This document shows positions 26,311 to 36,065 of a DNA stretch of 64,000 nt, one piece after another. How positions within the stretch are numbered: position 1 is the first letter of the stretch; every line of letters begins with the position of its first letter. Under the pieces are notes generated by a model, which saw only the letters and a program-made list of their open reading frames with translations, made no database searches and was not told where the DNA came from. Position numbers and translations under genes: made by a program. This DNA is from Phycisphaerae bacterium (GTDB taxonomy: Bacteria > Planctomycetota > Phycisphaerae > Sedimentisphaerales > Anaerobacaceae), in contig JAUVVQ010000002.1 of NCBI GenBank assembly GCA_030604525.1, positions 33,775 through 97,774 on the forward strand, written 5' to 3'.

Positions 26311-27714
26311 TTAGTGTCTGTAGACTTCCCAGCCCATATAGGTATCGAGTGCTTCGGCGATTGCGTCAGCTTTTTGGGAGAGGTTTACGGCGACGTGGTG
26401 TTCGAAACCCATCTTGCAGATGTATTGCATAAGGTCCTGGAGGTCGTTTACTTTGAAGATGCCGTATCCGCCGAAGGTATCGAGTTTGTCGTTGGTGAAT
26501 TCGCCCTCTCCGACGTAGCAGGTTATCAGCCCCGCCGTGTCGTCGGTGGAAGCTCTGCAGAAGGTCGCTTTTGCGGGTTTGATTCTTCCGGTGACAGTCC
26601 CGAAGGTGTTTTCTTTTCCGACGGAGCCGGCGATGATTTCCTGGTAATCCATTTTTTCGTTTCTCAGGAACGATATCGGGATGTTGCTGCAGTGAAAAAG
26701 GACGCATTTGTCGGGGTCGTCGGCATAGTTGTTGTTCCAGTCGAGGATAGCGCTTGGGTTTCCAGAGGCAAGCTGCAGAATGTACATAGCGAGCAGACCG
26801 GTGATGTCCATTTCGCAGGCGCTTGGCAGAAGTGATTCACTCATCATACTCATCAGTGTGCAGGGAACTATACCGAAGAATTCTTCGAGCGCAGTCCAGC
26901 ACTGGATAGCGGTTCCGTCGAGCTGGTTTTCTTTTATCCATCGGTTGAGGACGGTTCCGAATTGTGCGATTTTGAGCAGTGCATCGTCCGGAACGGATTT
27001 TGTGTTGATGTATTTTTTGATTTTGTTTAAATTCCTTTTTACGGTTCTGTCGGTGTTAGATAGTAATTGGACGTTTGCGAGGATTTCAGCCAGGTCGATA
27101 GTTTCGACGGAAATGCCTGAGAATTGTAATAGTTTTTCGCTGTATCTTACGGTGTTGAAAGCGGTAGGTCTTGCGCCGACGGCTCCGAAACGGGCGTTTT
27201 TGAGACCCTTTACGATTCGGCAGATAGAGGCGAAGTTATCAAGCTCATTTTCGAAATCTTTTGATTTCACATCGAGGGTGTGAGCTTTTGTGAGGGAGTA
27301 AGGGATTCCGGCATATCTTAGGTTGTTGCAGACGCTTATTTTCCCGCAGAAGGAGTCGCGTCTGTCTTCAATTAGCATTTTTTCTTTTTGGTCTGCTTGA
27401 GCATGGATAAGAACAGGGACCTCAAGGCCGGAGCGTTTTATGGTTTCGGTGACGGCTTTTTCGTCACCGAAGTTCGGCAGGGTAACGATGATTCCGTCGA
27501 TGTTGTCAGCTTCTTGCTTGAAGAGCTGGGCGCATTTTTTGGCGTCCTGAAGTGTTTCGACAGTCCCGAATTTAGTGTCCTTCACCGAGACCGCAACAGA
27601 TTTGTAGCCGTTCTTTTTTAAGATGTTGAGTATGTCTTTTCTGCCCTCTTTGGCGAGTTTGTCCGGGAAGAAACCGCGGTTTGCGACAATGACTGCGAAA
27701 GTTAGTTTTTTCAT
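26311..27714 (-). CDS. L-fucose/L-arabinose isomerase family protein
   Basis: This 467-aa cytoplasmic protein resembles the FucI/AraA superfamily: two alternating alpha/beta N-terminal domains (TFAVIVANRGFFPDKLAKEG; NIDGIIVTLPNFGDEKAV) and a C-terminal catalytic region with AIQCWTALEEFFGIVPC, EMDITGLLAM, and a late HHVAVNL segment supplying a candidate metal His. It lies 22 nt downstream of a xylulokinase gene and in the same run as araD and araB, with a GAGGAG site. The context makes it the L-arabinose (or a related aldose) to ketose isomerase of this locus, in place of a canonical AraA, which is absent. The substrate is inferred from context. Confidence 0.78.
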   Translation of the reverse strand: MKKLTFAVIVANRGFFPDKLAKEGRKDILNILKKNGYKSVAVSVKDTKFGTVETLQDAKKCAQLFKQEADNIDGIIVTLPNFGDEKAVTETIKRSGLEVPVLIHAQADQKEKMLIEDRRDSFCGKISVCNNLRYAGIPYSLTKAHTLDVKSKDFENELDNFASICRIVKGLKNARFGAVGARPTAFNTVRYSEKLLQFSGISVETIDLAEILANVQLLSNTDRTVKRNLNKIKKYINTKSVPDDALLKIAQFGTVLNRWIKENQLDGTAIQCWTALEEFFGIVPCTLMSMMSESLLPSACEMDITGLLAMYILQLASGNPSAILDWNNNYADDPDKCVLFHCSNIPISFLRNEKMDYQEIIAGSVGKENTFGTVTGRIKPAKATFCRASTDDTAGLITCYVGEGEFTNDKLDTFGGYGIFKVNDLQDLMQYICKMGFEHHVAVNLSQKADAIAEALDTYMGWEVYRH

Positions 27715-27736
27715 TTTTTGTCTCCTCGTAAAAATT

Positions 27737-29227
27737 TTAAGTAGTTTTTAAGTTATTTTGCAAAACATTAAGCCAATTCCGGTAAGCATCTTTGTATTCG
27801 TTCCGGAGTGATTTGTCGGGTTGGATTTTTTGTTTGCAATCGAGCCCGCCGAAGGCGTCTTTGTAGTTTTTGTAGATGCCGGAGCCGATTCCTGCGCCTC
27901 TTGCTGCGCCCTGCGAGCCGTCGGTGTTGTATAGTTCAACGACAGCGTCGGTGACGGTTGCGAAAGCGGTTGCGAAGAGCGGACTGAGGAACATATTTGC
28001 GTGTCCGGTGCGGACGGTTTTAACTTTAACGTTCATATTTTTCATAATTGACAGACCGAAGTTGAGGGCGAAGACGATTCCTTCCTGGGCAGCCCGTAGA
28101 AGGTGTGCTCTGTTGTGTGAGTTGAAATTCAGGCCGTGGATAGAGGCAGCGATGTTTTTGTCCGTTAGTGTGCGTTCTGCTCCGTTTCCATACGGCAGGA
28201 TGGCCAGACCATCTGAGCCGACGGGAGCTTTTTGAGCGATTTTGTTCATTTTTTGATAGGTCAGGTTTTCAGCGGTGTTTTTCTGCAGCCAGTTGTTTAA
28301 GATACCTGTTCCAGCAACACACAGCAGGACACCGTATCTCGGATTTTCGGCCGAGTAGTTGACGTGGACGAAGGGGTTCACTCTCGATTTGCTATCGTAT
28401 GCAGGCGTATCGGAAATTCCGTAAATGACACCGGAGGTTCCGGCGGTTGTGGCGACTTCACCGGGGTTGAGGACGTTTAGAGACAGAGCGTTGTTCGGCT
28501 GGTCGCCGGCACGGTAAGACAGTGGTGTGCCGGGTTTAAGTCCGAGCTGTTCGGCGGCGCGTTTTGTCAGTTCGCCCTGGATAGAGAAAGTTGGTTTTAC
28601 TTCGGGAAGGAATTCTTTTTTTATTCCTGCAAGGTCTAACATCTGCCGGGAGACGTCGTGTTTTTTGAAGTCCCAGATAATCCATTCCGAGAGACCTGAT
28701 GGGGTGGTAATAACTTTGTCGGTCATTTTCATAGCGACGTATTCGCCGGGCAGTAGGGCTTTGTGGATTTTTTTGTAATTATCCGGCTCGTTTTCTTTAA
28801 TCCATTTCATTCTTGAGGCAGTGAAGTTCCCAGGTAAGTTCAGCAGTGATTTGAAGCACTTTTTCGGGCCTATTTGTTCTGCGAGTTTTTGTCCTGCCCG
28901 GACGGCTCTTGAGTCGCACCAGATTATCGCGGGCCTTATTGGGTTTTGGTGTTTGTCAAGCAGGATTAGTCCGTGCATCTGGTAAGAGATTCCGATAGCT
29001 TTTAGGTCAGCGGGGTCGAAGGAAAAATCGTTCTTTATTTTGTGGGTTGCATTTACAACGTTTTTCCACCAGGTTTGCGGTTTTTGTTCAGCCCAGCCGG
29101 GATTGGGGGTGGAGATTTTCATTTCTTCTTCGGGTGAGATTGCAGAGGCAAGGACTTTGCCGGTTTCCGCATTCATTAACGTAGCTTTTATAGAAGAGGT
29201 TCCACAGTCATATCCGAGCAGATACAT
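27737..29227 (-). CDS. xylB: Xylulokinase
   Basis: This 496-aa FGGY kinase phosphorylates D-xylulose to xylulose-5-phosphate. The N-terminal LLGYDCGTSSIKATLM is the ATP-binding start; AIGISYQMHGLILLD, IIWCDSRA and GDQPNNALSLNVLNPGEVA then TTAGTSGVIYG are typical of XylB rather than AraB or glycerol kinase. It lies between the FucI-like isomerase and araD. In the arabinose pathway AraD already gives xylulose-5-phosphate, so XylB implies the locus also handles xylulose, for example from arabinoxylan-derived xylose. No xylose isomerase is in the window. Confidence 0.9.
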   Translation of the reverse strand: MYLLGYDCGTSSIKATLMNAETGKVLASAISPEEEMKISTPNPGWAEQKPQTWWKNVVNATHKIKNDFSFDPADLKAIGISYQMHGLILLDKHQNPIRPAIIWCDSRAVRAGQKLAEQIGPKKCFKSLLNLPGNFTASRMKWIKENEPDNYKKIHKALLPGEYVAMKMTDKVITTPSGLSEWIIWDFKKHDVSRQMLDLAGIKKEFLPEVKPTFSIQGELTKRAAEQLGLKPGTPLSYRAGDQPNNALSLNVLNPGEVATTAGTSGVIYGISDTPAYDSKSRVNPFVHVNYSAENPRYGVLLCVAGTGILNNWLQKNTAENLTYQKMNKIAQKAPVGSDGLAILPYGNGAERTLTDKNIAASIHGLNFNSHNRAHLLRAAQEGIVFALNFGLSIMKNMNVKVKTVRTGHANMFLSPLFATAFATVTDAVVELYNTDGSQGAARGAGIGSGIYKNYKDAFGGLDCKQKIQPDKSLRNEYKDAYRNWLNVLQNNLKTT

Positions 29228-29257
29228 AAGTACAATCCCGCATTAATTTATGAAGAA

Positions 29258-29947
29258 TTATTTTTGGCCATAATAAGAATTTTTACCGTGTTTTCTCAGA
29301 AAGTGTTTTTCAAGGAGAGTATTGTCGATTTGTTTTTGTTTTGGGTTTATGGTGATAGTTCCGAGAGCGGTTTTAGCAATTTCTTCGAGTATGACGGCGT
29401 TTTTTACGGCTTTTTGCGGAGTTTCCGCCCAGGTGAACGGCCCGTGGTTTGCGACGAGGACGGCAGGGGTTTGTAATGGGTTAATTTTGCGGAATCGTTC
29501 GACGATAATCCTGCCGGTGTTTAGCTCGTAATTATCTTCGATTTGATTTTTGGACAACTGTTTAGTTACGGGGACTGGTCCGAAGAAGTTGTCAGCGTGT
29601 GTTGTGCCAAAGCACGGGATTTCGGTGCAGGCCTGTGCCCATATTGTAGCGTAGCTGGAGTGAGTGTGGCAGATGGCTCCGATATCCCGGAAGTTTCTGT
29701 ATAGTTCGAGGTGCGTTGGAGTATCAGAAGAGGGATTTAAGCTCCCTTCCGCTGCGTTTCCGTCAAGGTCGAGCAGAACGATTTTATCAGGCGTCAGCTG
29801 GTCGTATGGCACTCCGCTTGGTTTTATGGCAACGGTATTTGAGTTTCGGTCTATAGCACTTACATTTCCAAAGCTGTAGAGGACGAGGTTTTGCTTTTGC
29901 AGTTCCTTGTTTGCGTTACACACTGTTTTTCTTAGTTCATCGAGCAT
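29258..29947 (-). CDS. araD: L-ribulose-5-phosphate 4-epimerase
   Basis: This 229-aa class II aldolase-fold enzyme has KPSGVPYDQL near 43-52, SSDTPTHLELYR, and the zinc-binding CHTHSSYATIWAQ near 95-107, plus FGTTHADNFFGPVPVT and NHGPFTWA near 170 with the third metal His. These blocks are characteristic of AraD. It converts L-ribulose-5-phosphate to D-xylulose-5-phosphate. It lies 2 nt after araB on the same strand, indicating coupling. Confidence 0.94.
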   Translation of the reverse strand: MLDELRKTVCNANKELQKQNLVLYSFGNVSAIDRNSNTVAIKPSGVPYDQLTPDKIVLLDLDGNAAEGSLNPSSDTPTHLELYRNFRDIGAICHTHSSYATIWAQACTEIPCFGTTHADNFFGPVPVTKQLSKNQIEDNYELNTGRIIVERFRKINPLQTPAVLVANHGPFTWAETPQKAVKNAVILEEIAKTALGTITINPKQKQIDNTLLEKHFLRKHGKNSYYGQK

Positions 29948-29949
29948 GA

Positions 29950-31638
29950 TTATGAGGCGGTTGTGGAATCTTTAATATTCAGCAGGTCTTTCATTATATT
30001 TGCCATTTTACCAGAGAAGGTATCAGTTCCGAAGGCATCGTGCAATTGTTTATACAGGAGGTAGAGCTTTTTGTAAATGTTATGATTTTCCGGTATTGGT
30101 TTAAAGGTCTTATCTTTTATTCGGCACATAGCTTTTTGTGCATCTTCGAAGGATTCATATCCACCTGCGTTTTTCCCGGCGGAGACAGCAGCGGCGACAG
30201 CGGAGCCGAGAGCACAGGTTTGGGAAGAGCGTGAGATTTTCATTTCCCGTCCTGTAACGTCGGCGTAGATTTGCATAATCAGGGGGTTTTTCTCGGCGAT
30301 ACCTCCGCAGTTTATAACTTCTGTGATTTTTACGCCGAATTCTTCGAATCTGTTTATGATGGTTAGTGCGCCGAAGGCGGTTGCTTCGATAAGAGCGCGG
30401 TATATTTCCTCCGGTTTTGTCTGTAGTGTTTGTCCGATGAGCAGTCCTGTGAGCCGTTGGTCAACGAGTATGGTTCGGTTTCCGTTATTCCAGTCGAGAG
30501 CGAGGAGCCCTGATTGTCCCGGTTTTAATTTTCCCGCTTTTTCGGTGAGTTTTTCGTGAGAGCCGAGTTCTTTTCCTCTCGGCTGGATGTAGTTTACAAA
30601 CCAGTTGAAGATGTCACCGACGGCGGATTGACCTGCTTCAAGGCCGAAGTACCCCGGCAAAACTGAGCCGTCAACGATACCGCAAAGCCCGGGGATATCC
30701 GGTAGTTCCTGGCCGTTTGGCCAAACGGTTACGTCACAGGTGCTTGTTCCGATGATTTTGACGAGTTTACCTTTGCCGACTCCCGCTCCTACGGCACCGA
30801 GGTGAGCGTCGAAAGCGCTGACAGCGACAGGTATTTGCGGCGGCAGGTCGAGTTTTTTTGCCCATTTTTCGCAGAGTCCACCGGCTTTAACATCTGAAGT
30901 GTAAGTTCTGTCGTAGAGACGTTCTCTGAGCTCGGCGAGTTTGGGGTCGAGTTTTTCGAGGAAGTTTTTTTCAGGTAATCCACCCCAGTCATTGTTGAAC
31001 ATAGCTTTATGTCCGGCGGCACATCTGCTTGGTTTTACGTCTTCGCTTTTTTGTGCTCCGGTGAGAACGGCGGTGAGAAAATCGCAATACTCGAGCCAGG
31101 AGTATGCGGCGTCGAATACCAGCGGGTCTGTTCTGAGACAGTGGAGGATTTTGCTGAAGAACCATTCTGAGGAGTATGTGCCGCCGCACTTTGCGAGGTA
31201 TTCGGGGTGTTCTTTTTTCGCCAGTTCGGTGATTTCTTTTGCCTCTGCGTGTGCGGTGTGGTCTTTCCAGAGCCAGACGTATGCGTTTTTGTTGTCTTTA
31301 AATTGCTCCAGTGAGCTTAAAGGATTTAGGTTTTTGTCAACGGGCATAGGAGAGGAGCCGGTGGTATCGATTCCGATACCGATGATTTGTTCCGGCTGGA
31401 AATTCCTGTCGGCGTTTTTCGCCTGTTTTATGCAATCCTTCACCGTTGATTCGATACCGTTGAGATAGTCGGTTGGGTTCTGCCTTGCGAGGTTGTGGTC
31501 AGAGGAATCGATGAGGACGCCGTTCTGTCCTGTTGGGTATTGATAAACGGATTGAGTAATTTCATTTCCATCGGCTGTATCGACCAGCAGCGCTCTTACA
31601 GAATTAGTTCCGAAATCCAGTCCTATTGCATAAGGCAT
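29950..31638 (-). CDS. araB: Ribulokinase
   Basis: This 562-aa FGGY kinase has the long AraB form: YAIGLDFGTNSVRALLVD at the start, IGIDTTGSSPMPVD, WLWKDHTAHAEA, SSEWFFSKI, a central AFDAHLGAVGAGVGKG block, and IIGTSTCDV. It phosphorylates L-ribulose. It lies directly upstream of araD (2 nt gap), 80 nt downstream of the symporter gene. Together with the isomerase and AraD it completes the isomerase-kinase-epimerase route for L-arabinose. Confidence 0.94.
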   Translation of the reverse strand: MPYAIGLDFGTNSVRALLVDTADGNEITQSVYQYPTGQNGVLIDSSDHNLARQNPTDYLNGIESTVKDCIKQAKNADRNFQPEQIIGIGIDTTGSSPMPVDKNLNPLSSLEQFKDNKNAYVWLWKDHTAHAEAKEITELAKKEHPEYLAKCGGTYSSEWFFSKILHCLRTDPLVFDAAYSWLEYCDFLTAVLTGAQKSEDVKPSRCAAGHKAMFNNDWGGLPEKNFLEKLDPKLAELRERLYDRTYTSDVKAGGLCEKWAKKLDLPPQIPVAVSAFDAHLGAVGAGVGKGKLVKIIGTSTCDVTVWPNGQELPDIPGLCGIVDGSVLPGYFGLEAGQSAVGDIFNWFVNYIQPRGKELGSHEKLTEKAGKLKPGQSGLLALDWNNGNRTILVDQRLTGLLIGQTLQTKPEEIYRALIEATAFGALTIINRFEEFGVKITEVINCGGIAEKNPLIMQIYADVTGREMKISRSSQTCALGSAVAAAVSAGKNAGGYESFEDAQKAMCRIKDKTFKPIPENHNIYKKLYLLYKQLHDAFGTDTFSGKMANIMKDLLNIKDSTTAS

Positions 31639-31718
31639 ATTTTAAGTCCCAAAAAGCTTATCAATAAAAGGTTCTTTTTATGGAAGCCAATTCATTATTA
31701 TCAGAATAATTTATTTTT

Positions 31719-33479
31719 TCAACCGGTAAAGTAAAGATAGGCAGCGATGATGGCGACAATAACGAGTACCGAAGCGGTGACATCCCGCCAGTCCCAGCTG
31801 CTTCTGGTCAGCAGGCGGTGTTCCTCAGTTATTGTTCCATAGGTCAGGCCGCTTAATTTTTCGTAAGAGGGTTTTGAGGTACAGTAGCTTACGACAATCA
31901 TTACGATGACGCAAACGATAAAGATGATAATGCTGTAATACTGGAAATAAATGTGGTTTATAATCCAGAGGAAGGAGCCCTGCTGATAATCGAAGCCTTT
32001 AATTAGCTTGACGGGAGTATCGACGGCGAGTCGAAAGATACCGAGAACGAATCCGACGATTAAAGCAGAGAGACATCCTTTGCTGTTGAGGCGTTTCCAG
32101 AAAACTCCGAGGAAGAAAACGACGAAGATAGGAGGCGCTAAATATCCCTGGACGCTCTGGAGGTAGTGATAAAGTCCCCTGGCACCCTGAATTACTGGTA
32201 TCCAAAGCAATCCGATAACAACCATAACCGTGGTGGCAATCCGACCCATCCAGACGAGCTGATGCTGAGAGACATTCTTTTTAATTTTGGAATAGAAGTC
32301 CATAGTGAATAAAGTAGAAGAGGCATTGAAAACACCCGAGAGCGAGCTCATCAAGGCGGCGAGCAATCCGGCAACAACGATACCTTTAATTCCCGGCGGC
32401 AGAACGGCTTTAACGAGCAGCGGGAAGGAGGCCTGGGCCTTTACAGTGTCGATCTCGCCGTTTGTGTAGAGTGCCTGTGTAAGTTCCTGGACTTTTCCGG
32501 ACTTGGCCAATGCGAAGCAAATCATACCGGGTATAATGAAGATAAAAACGGGCAGCAGTTTGAGGAAAGCGGCAAAGATGCTTCCTCGGCGTCCCTGTTT
32601 TTCATTCCGGGCACCGAGAGCCCTCTGGACGATGTACTGGTCGGTACACCAATACCACAGGCCGATGATGGGTGCACAGATGAGCATACCGAGCCAGGGG
32701 TAATTTCCATTGAAGTACCATGCCATACGCCCTTTTTCCAGAACGGGTTTCCAGGTACCTTCGACACCAGCGGGAATAAGTGGTTTCCAGAGGTTGAACA
32801 TATCGGAGCCGCAGATTTCTCGTAACGGTCCCCATCCGCCGAGAGCTTTGAGACCGAAGATAGTAACGAGTATGGAGCCGAAAACGAGGACAATGGTCTG
32901 TACAGCTTCAGTATATGCGACGGCTCTTAACCCACCGAGAACGGTATAAATACCGGTGAGTATGATGACGAGAAACGAGCCGACCCAAAAGCTGTCCATA
33001 ACCATAAATCCTAAATCGAGGTGCATCTCCGGCAGGAGTGTTCGGAAAACGACACCGCCGGCGAAGATTCCAACGGCAATTTTAGTGAGAACATATCCGA
33101 CGAGCGAGATGATGGAGAGAACCCATCGATTTGTGGGGGAGAAACGTTTTTCGAGGAATTCGGGCATAGTGAAGACTTTTGAGCGCGAAAAGAAAGGAAC
33201 GAAAATCCAGCCGAGCATCAGCAGACACCAGGCGTGCAGTTCGTAATGAGCCATAGCAACGCCGTCGGTAGCTCCGGAGCCGGCGAGTCCGACCAGGTGT
33301 TCTGAGCCGATATTTGAGGCGAAGATTGAAGCGCCTACAATCCACCAGCCAAGATTTCTTCCAGCCAGAAAATAGTCATCGGCGGTGTCTTTGTTTTTCA
33401 GGATGACCCACCAGGCGATGCCGAAAAGCAATACAAAATAGCCGGCGAGGACAAACCAATCCAAGGGCGTAAATCCCAT
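31719..33479 (-). CDS. Sodium/solute symporter (SSS family), probable sugar importer
   Basis: This 586-aa membrane protein has about 14 helices. The family pattern is clear: ADDYFLAGRNLGWWIVGASIFASNIGSEHLVGLAGSG at about 33-69 and ILTGIYTVLGGLRAVAYTE near 170, as in SGLT-type and planctomycete sugar symporters. It probably imports L-arabinose or arabino-oligosaccharides with sodium. No TonB receptor, SusCD or ABC system is in the locus, so this is its only visible importer. It is placed between araB and the GH127 gene. Confidence 0.9.
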   Translation of the reverse strand: MGFTPLDWFVLAGYFVLLFGIAWWVILKNKDTADDYFLAGRNLGWWIVGASIFASNIGSEHLVGLAGSGATDGVAMAHYELHAWCLLMLGWIFVPFFSRSKVFTMPEFLEKRFSPTNRWVLSIISLVGYVLTKIAVGIFAGGVVFRTLLPEMHLDLGFMVMDSFWVGSFLVIILTGIYTVLGGLRAVAYTEAVQTIVLVFGSILVTIFGLKALGGWGPLREICGSDMFNLWKPLIPAGVEGTWKPVLEKGRMAWYFNGNYPWLGMLICAPIIGLWYWCTDQYIVQRALGARNEKQGRRGSIFAAFLKLLPVFIFIIPGMICFALAKSGKVQELTQALYTNGEIDTVKAQASFPLLVKAVLPPGIKGIVVAGLLAALMSSLSGVFNASSTLFTMDFYSKIKKNVSQHQLVWMGRIATTVMVVIGLLWIPVIQGARGLYHYLQSVQGYLAPPIFVVFFLGVFWKRLNSKGCLSALIVGFVLGIFRLAVDTPVKLIKGFDYQQGSFLWIINHIYFQYYSIIIFIVCVIVMIVVSYCTSKPSYEKLSGLTYGTITEEHRLLTRSSWDWRDVTASVLVIVAIIAAYLYFTG

Positions 33480-33603
33480 TTTAGATTCCTTTCAAAATAT
33501 ATTCATTTTCTGTTCGGGCAAAACAAGCGGTAATATTGTGCTGTTTTTGGTTCGTTTTGGCAAGAAGTTTTTTACTTTGAGTTTTATAAGCGGTCAACAG
33601 ATA

Positions 33604-35991
33604 TTATTCGATAAGCGTTTCATATATTCCGGCAGAGAAATTTTTCCGGAGATTTACTTCGATACGGATGGCATTTGTTCTGACGGGTTCAAAGGTAGCA
33701 TTATTGAATTTATCCTTTTCAGTACCAAGACCTTTGGGGTTTATGACGGATTTGAATTCACCATTTTTTTCGTAAAATATTTTCCAGGATTCCGGTGTTC
33801 GGCATTCTCCCTGTCCGGTGTCGTCAAACCAATAGACCTGTATGGTCGAGATTCTCTGCGGTTTGTCGAAGCTGAAGGTTACCCATTCTTTAGAACCTTT
33901 TTTTGGCCACCAATGGAAGTATGGTACCGAATGGTCGTTCGAGTTTTCTGGTACGAGCTGGTTGTTTACGGCTTGCGGGTCGGTTCCTCCGGAGGTGGTA
34001 ACGTTGCTTTTTGAAGCGATGGTCGGTGCGGGCAGTGGTGTGGCGGCGGAGAAATTTGCAGGAAGCCAGACGGCCATTTCAGATTCACCGCGATTGGCCC
34101 AGGCATAGTAAGGGATGGCTAAAAATGGGACACTTGTTTCTATGATGGAGTCATCCTCTTCGGAATGAGCCAGAGCAACTGCCTTGCCTTCAATAACCTG
34201 AATGCCGTTTAGTAAGTCGGGCCGGAATTCCGATTTGAGTTTCGTGTTATCGGGTATCAGAAGGTTTGTGACCTGTCCGTTGTTATCGCGCGATTCTGCA
34301 CAATAGACGATTGGTCCTTTCTGAAGTGCGACTTTGCCGGTGTCGTCACGGACATTCGGGTGAGCTGATATTCTTCTTACCGGCATCGGTAGATTTAATT
34401 CGATGGTATCGGATTTTTCCCATTTTCTTTTTAAAGGGACGTAGCCGTTTTCAGTCAGGGGCTCGATTACTTCGCCATTTACTTTTAAAGCGACAGGTTG
34501 ATTGTTCCTTTTATAAAAGTGATATAGGTTGCCGGGGAGTGGCTGGTTTTCAGCCCAGCAGGGGATTCGCAGGAAGATGGTGAAGTCTTCCGGTTTTTGG
34601 ATAGTTATATTTATTTTTATATTTCCATCCCAGGGGTATCTGGTTTTTTGCTCAACTTTGAGGGTGTTATTGGGGATTTTTATTTCGGCTTTATCAGCGA
34701 TGTATAGGTTGATGTAGATATTTTTGTTTTCGTATGCGTAGATATAAGCGGGGATTGATGGTAACAGACGAACAATGTTCGTAGGGCAGCAGGCGCATCC
34801 GAACCATCTGCTTCTGGAATGCTGTCCTTGCGATTTAAGTGGGTTGGTGTAGAAGAATTTGTCACCTTCGAGTGAGACACCTGAGATGCAACCGTTGTAG
34901 AGCGTTCTTTCAAGTATATCAATGTATTTTGCGTGGCCTTTGAGGAGGAATAGCCGATGGTTCCAAAAGATGTTTCCAATGGCGGCACAGGTTTCACAGT
35001 AAGCGGAGAGATTCGGCAGTTCGTAGTCGTCGCCGAAAGATTCGCCGCCGTGTCGAGAACCAATTCCGCCGGTGATGTATAGCTTTTTTGAGACAAGGCT
35101 GTTCCAGATACTATCGAGGGCATTAAGGTATTTTGGGTTTTCGGTGAGGGCGGCAATGTCCGTCACAGCACAATACAGATAAGCAGCTCTGACGGCGTGA
35201 CCGACGGGGGTTTTCTGTTGGGTAACGCGTATGTGGTCCTGTGCCTGAGTTTCATATGACTGACGATTTTCGTGGTTGCCTCTTTGGTCGATAAAGAAGT
35301 TGGCGAGTTTGAGGTACTTTTCTTCATTGGTTAATTGATAGAGTTTTATGAGACCGATTTCGATTTCTTCGTGCCCGGGAGCATCATTTTTTTTATTGGG
35401 GCCGAAAACAGAGTCGATATAATCGGCGAATTTTAGCGCTACTTCAAGCAGTTTTCTTTTATTAGTGGTTTTGTAGTATGCAGTTGCGGCTTCGAAGAGA
35501 TGTCCGGCACAATATAATTCGTGGTTGTCGCGGATGTTCGACCATCTTTTTTCCGGTTGGTGTTGAGGTATTGAGTATGGAGTGAACAGGTAGCCGTCGT
35601 CCCATTGTGCATCGGCTATTTTATCTATGATTTCATCGGCGTATTTTTCGAGTTCCTTATCGGGATGATTTTCGAGGGAGTAAGCAACGGCCTGTATTGT
35701 TTTATAGACGTCGGAATCGTTGAAGATAAATCCCCTGTGTTCTCCTTTTTTATTTCCTGCGGCAATAGAGAAGTTATCAATTCGACCGGTTTCTTCACAC
35801 ATTTCGAGAACGTGCGGGATAGTGACTTTATGATTTGTTTCGATTTTGGGTGCCCAGAATTTGTCGGTGATTTGTATATTTTTTGCTGGTACCGGTTTTA
35901 TGGGGTAGTCGGGATTTATTTGGGCGAGAGTTAATGAAGTTAAGCTAAGCGTAGTAGTGATAGCAAATAGGAAGCTTTTACCTTTAATCAT
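33604..35991 (-). CDS. Secreted GH127 beta-L-arabinofuranosidase
   Basis: This 795-aa protein has a signal peptide (about 1-24, ending TLAQ) and an (alpha/alpha)6 barrel with the GH127 zinc/cysteine site: Glu333 and Cys335 in AYCETCAA, and Cys401-Cys402 in GCACCPTNIVR. In the characterised enzyme HypBA1 the equivalent Cys pair and Glu-x-Cys bind zinc and one Cys is the nucleophile; the motif here is intact. A C-terminal F5/8-type-like beta-sandwich begins near 665 (YFHWWPKKGSKEWVTFSFDKP). It should release beta-linked L-arabinofuranose from plant glycans such as extensin-type or pectic side chains. Confidence 0.9.
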   Translation of the reverse strand: MIKGKSFLFAITTTLSLTSLTLAQINPDYPIKPVPAKNIQITDKFWAPKIETNHKVTIPHVLEMCEETGRIDNFSIAAGNKKGEHRGFIFNDSDVYKTIQAVAYSLENHPDKELEKYADEIIDKIADAQWDDGYLFTPYSIPQHQPEKRWSNIRDNHELYCAGHLFEAATAYYKTTNKRKLLEVALKFADYIDSVFGPNKKNDAPGHEEIEIGLIKLYQLTNEEKYLKLANFFIDQRGNHENRQSYETQAQDHIRVTQQKTPVGHAVRAAYLYCAVTDIAALTENPKYLNALDSIWNSLVSKKLYITGGIGSRHGGESFGDDYELPNLSAYCETCAAIGNIFWNHRLFLLKGHAKYIDILERTLYNGCISGVSLEGDKFFYTNPLKSQGQHSRSRWFGCACCPTNIVRLLPSIPAYIYAYENKNIYINLYIADKAEIKIPNNTLKVEQKTRYPWDGNIKINITIQKPEDFTIFLRIPCWAENQPLPGNLYHFYKRNNQPVALKVNGEVIEPLTENGYVPLKRKWEKSDTIELNLPMPVRRISAHPNVRDDTGKVALQKGPIVYCAESRDNNGQVTNLLIPDNTKLKSEFRPDLLNGIQVIEGKAVALAHSEEDDSIIETSVPFLAIPYYAWANRGESEMAVWLPANFSAATPLPAPTIASKSNVTTSGGTDPQAVNNQLVPENSNDHSVPYFHWWPKKGSKEWVTFSFDKPQRISTIQVYWFDDTGQGECRTPESWKIFYEKNGEFKSVINPKGLGTEKDKFNNATFEPVRTNAIRIEVNLRKNFSAGIYETLIE

Positions 35992-36017
35992 AATAGTACG
36001 CCGGCATTTTATAAGGG

Positions 36018-36047
36018 CTATTCAGCCGGCTGCTGCCGGCTGAATAG
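36018..36047. terminator. Perfect 12-bp stem-loop between two genes of the arabinose locus
   Basis: CTATTCAGCCGG pairs exactly with CCGGCTGAATAG over a 6-nt loop. It lies between the mutarotase stop and the GH127 start on the minus strand. There is no T run after it, so it may stabilise or partially separate messages rather than terminate. Confidence 0.5.
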
Positions 36048-36065
36048 GTTATCAATAATTATATT

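Noticed and set aside
26290..26835. Long plus-strand reading frame of 181 codons
   Set aside because: It lies wholly opposite the isomerase gene, which has recognised motifs and a ribosome site; the plus frame is a shadow.
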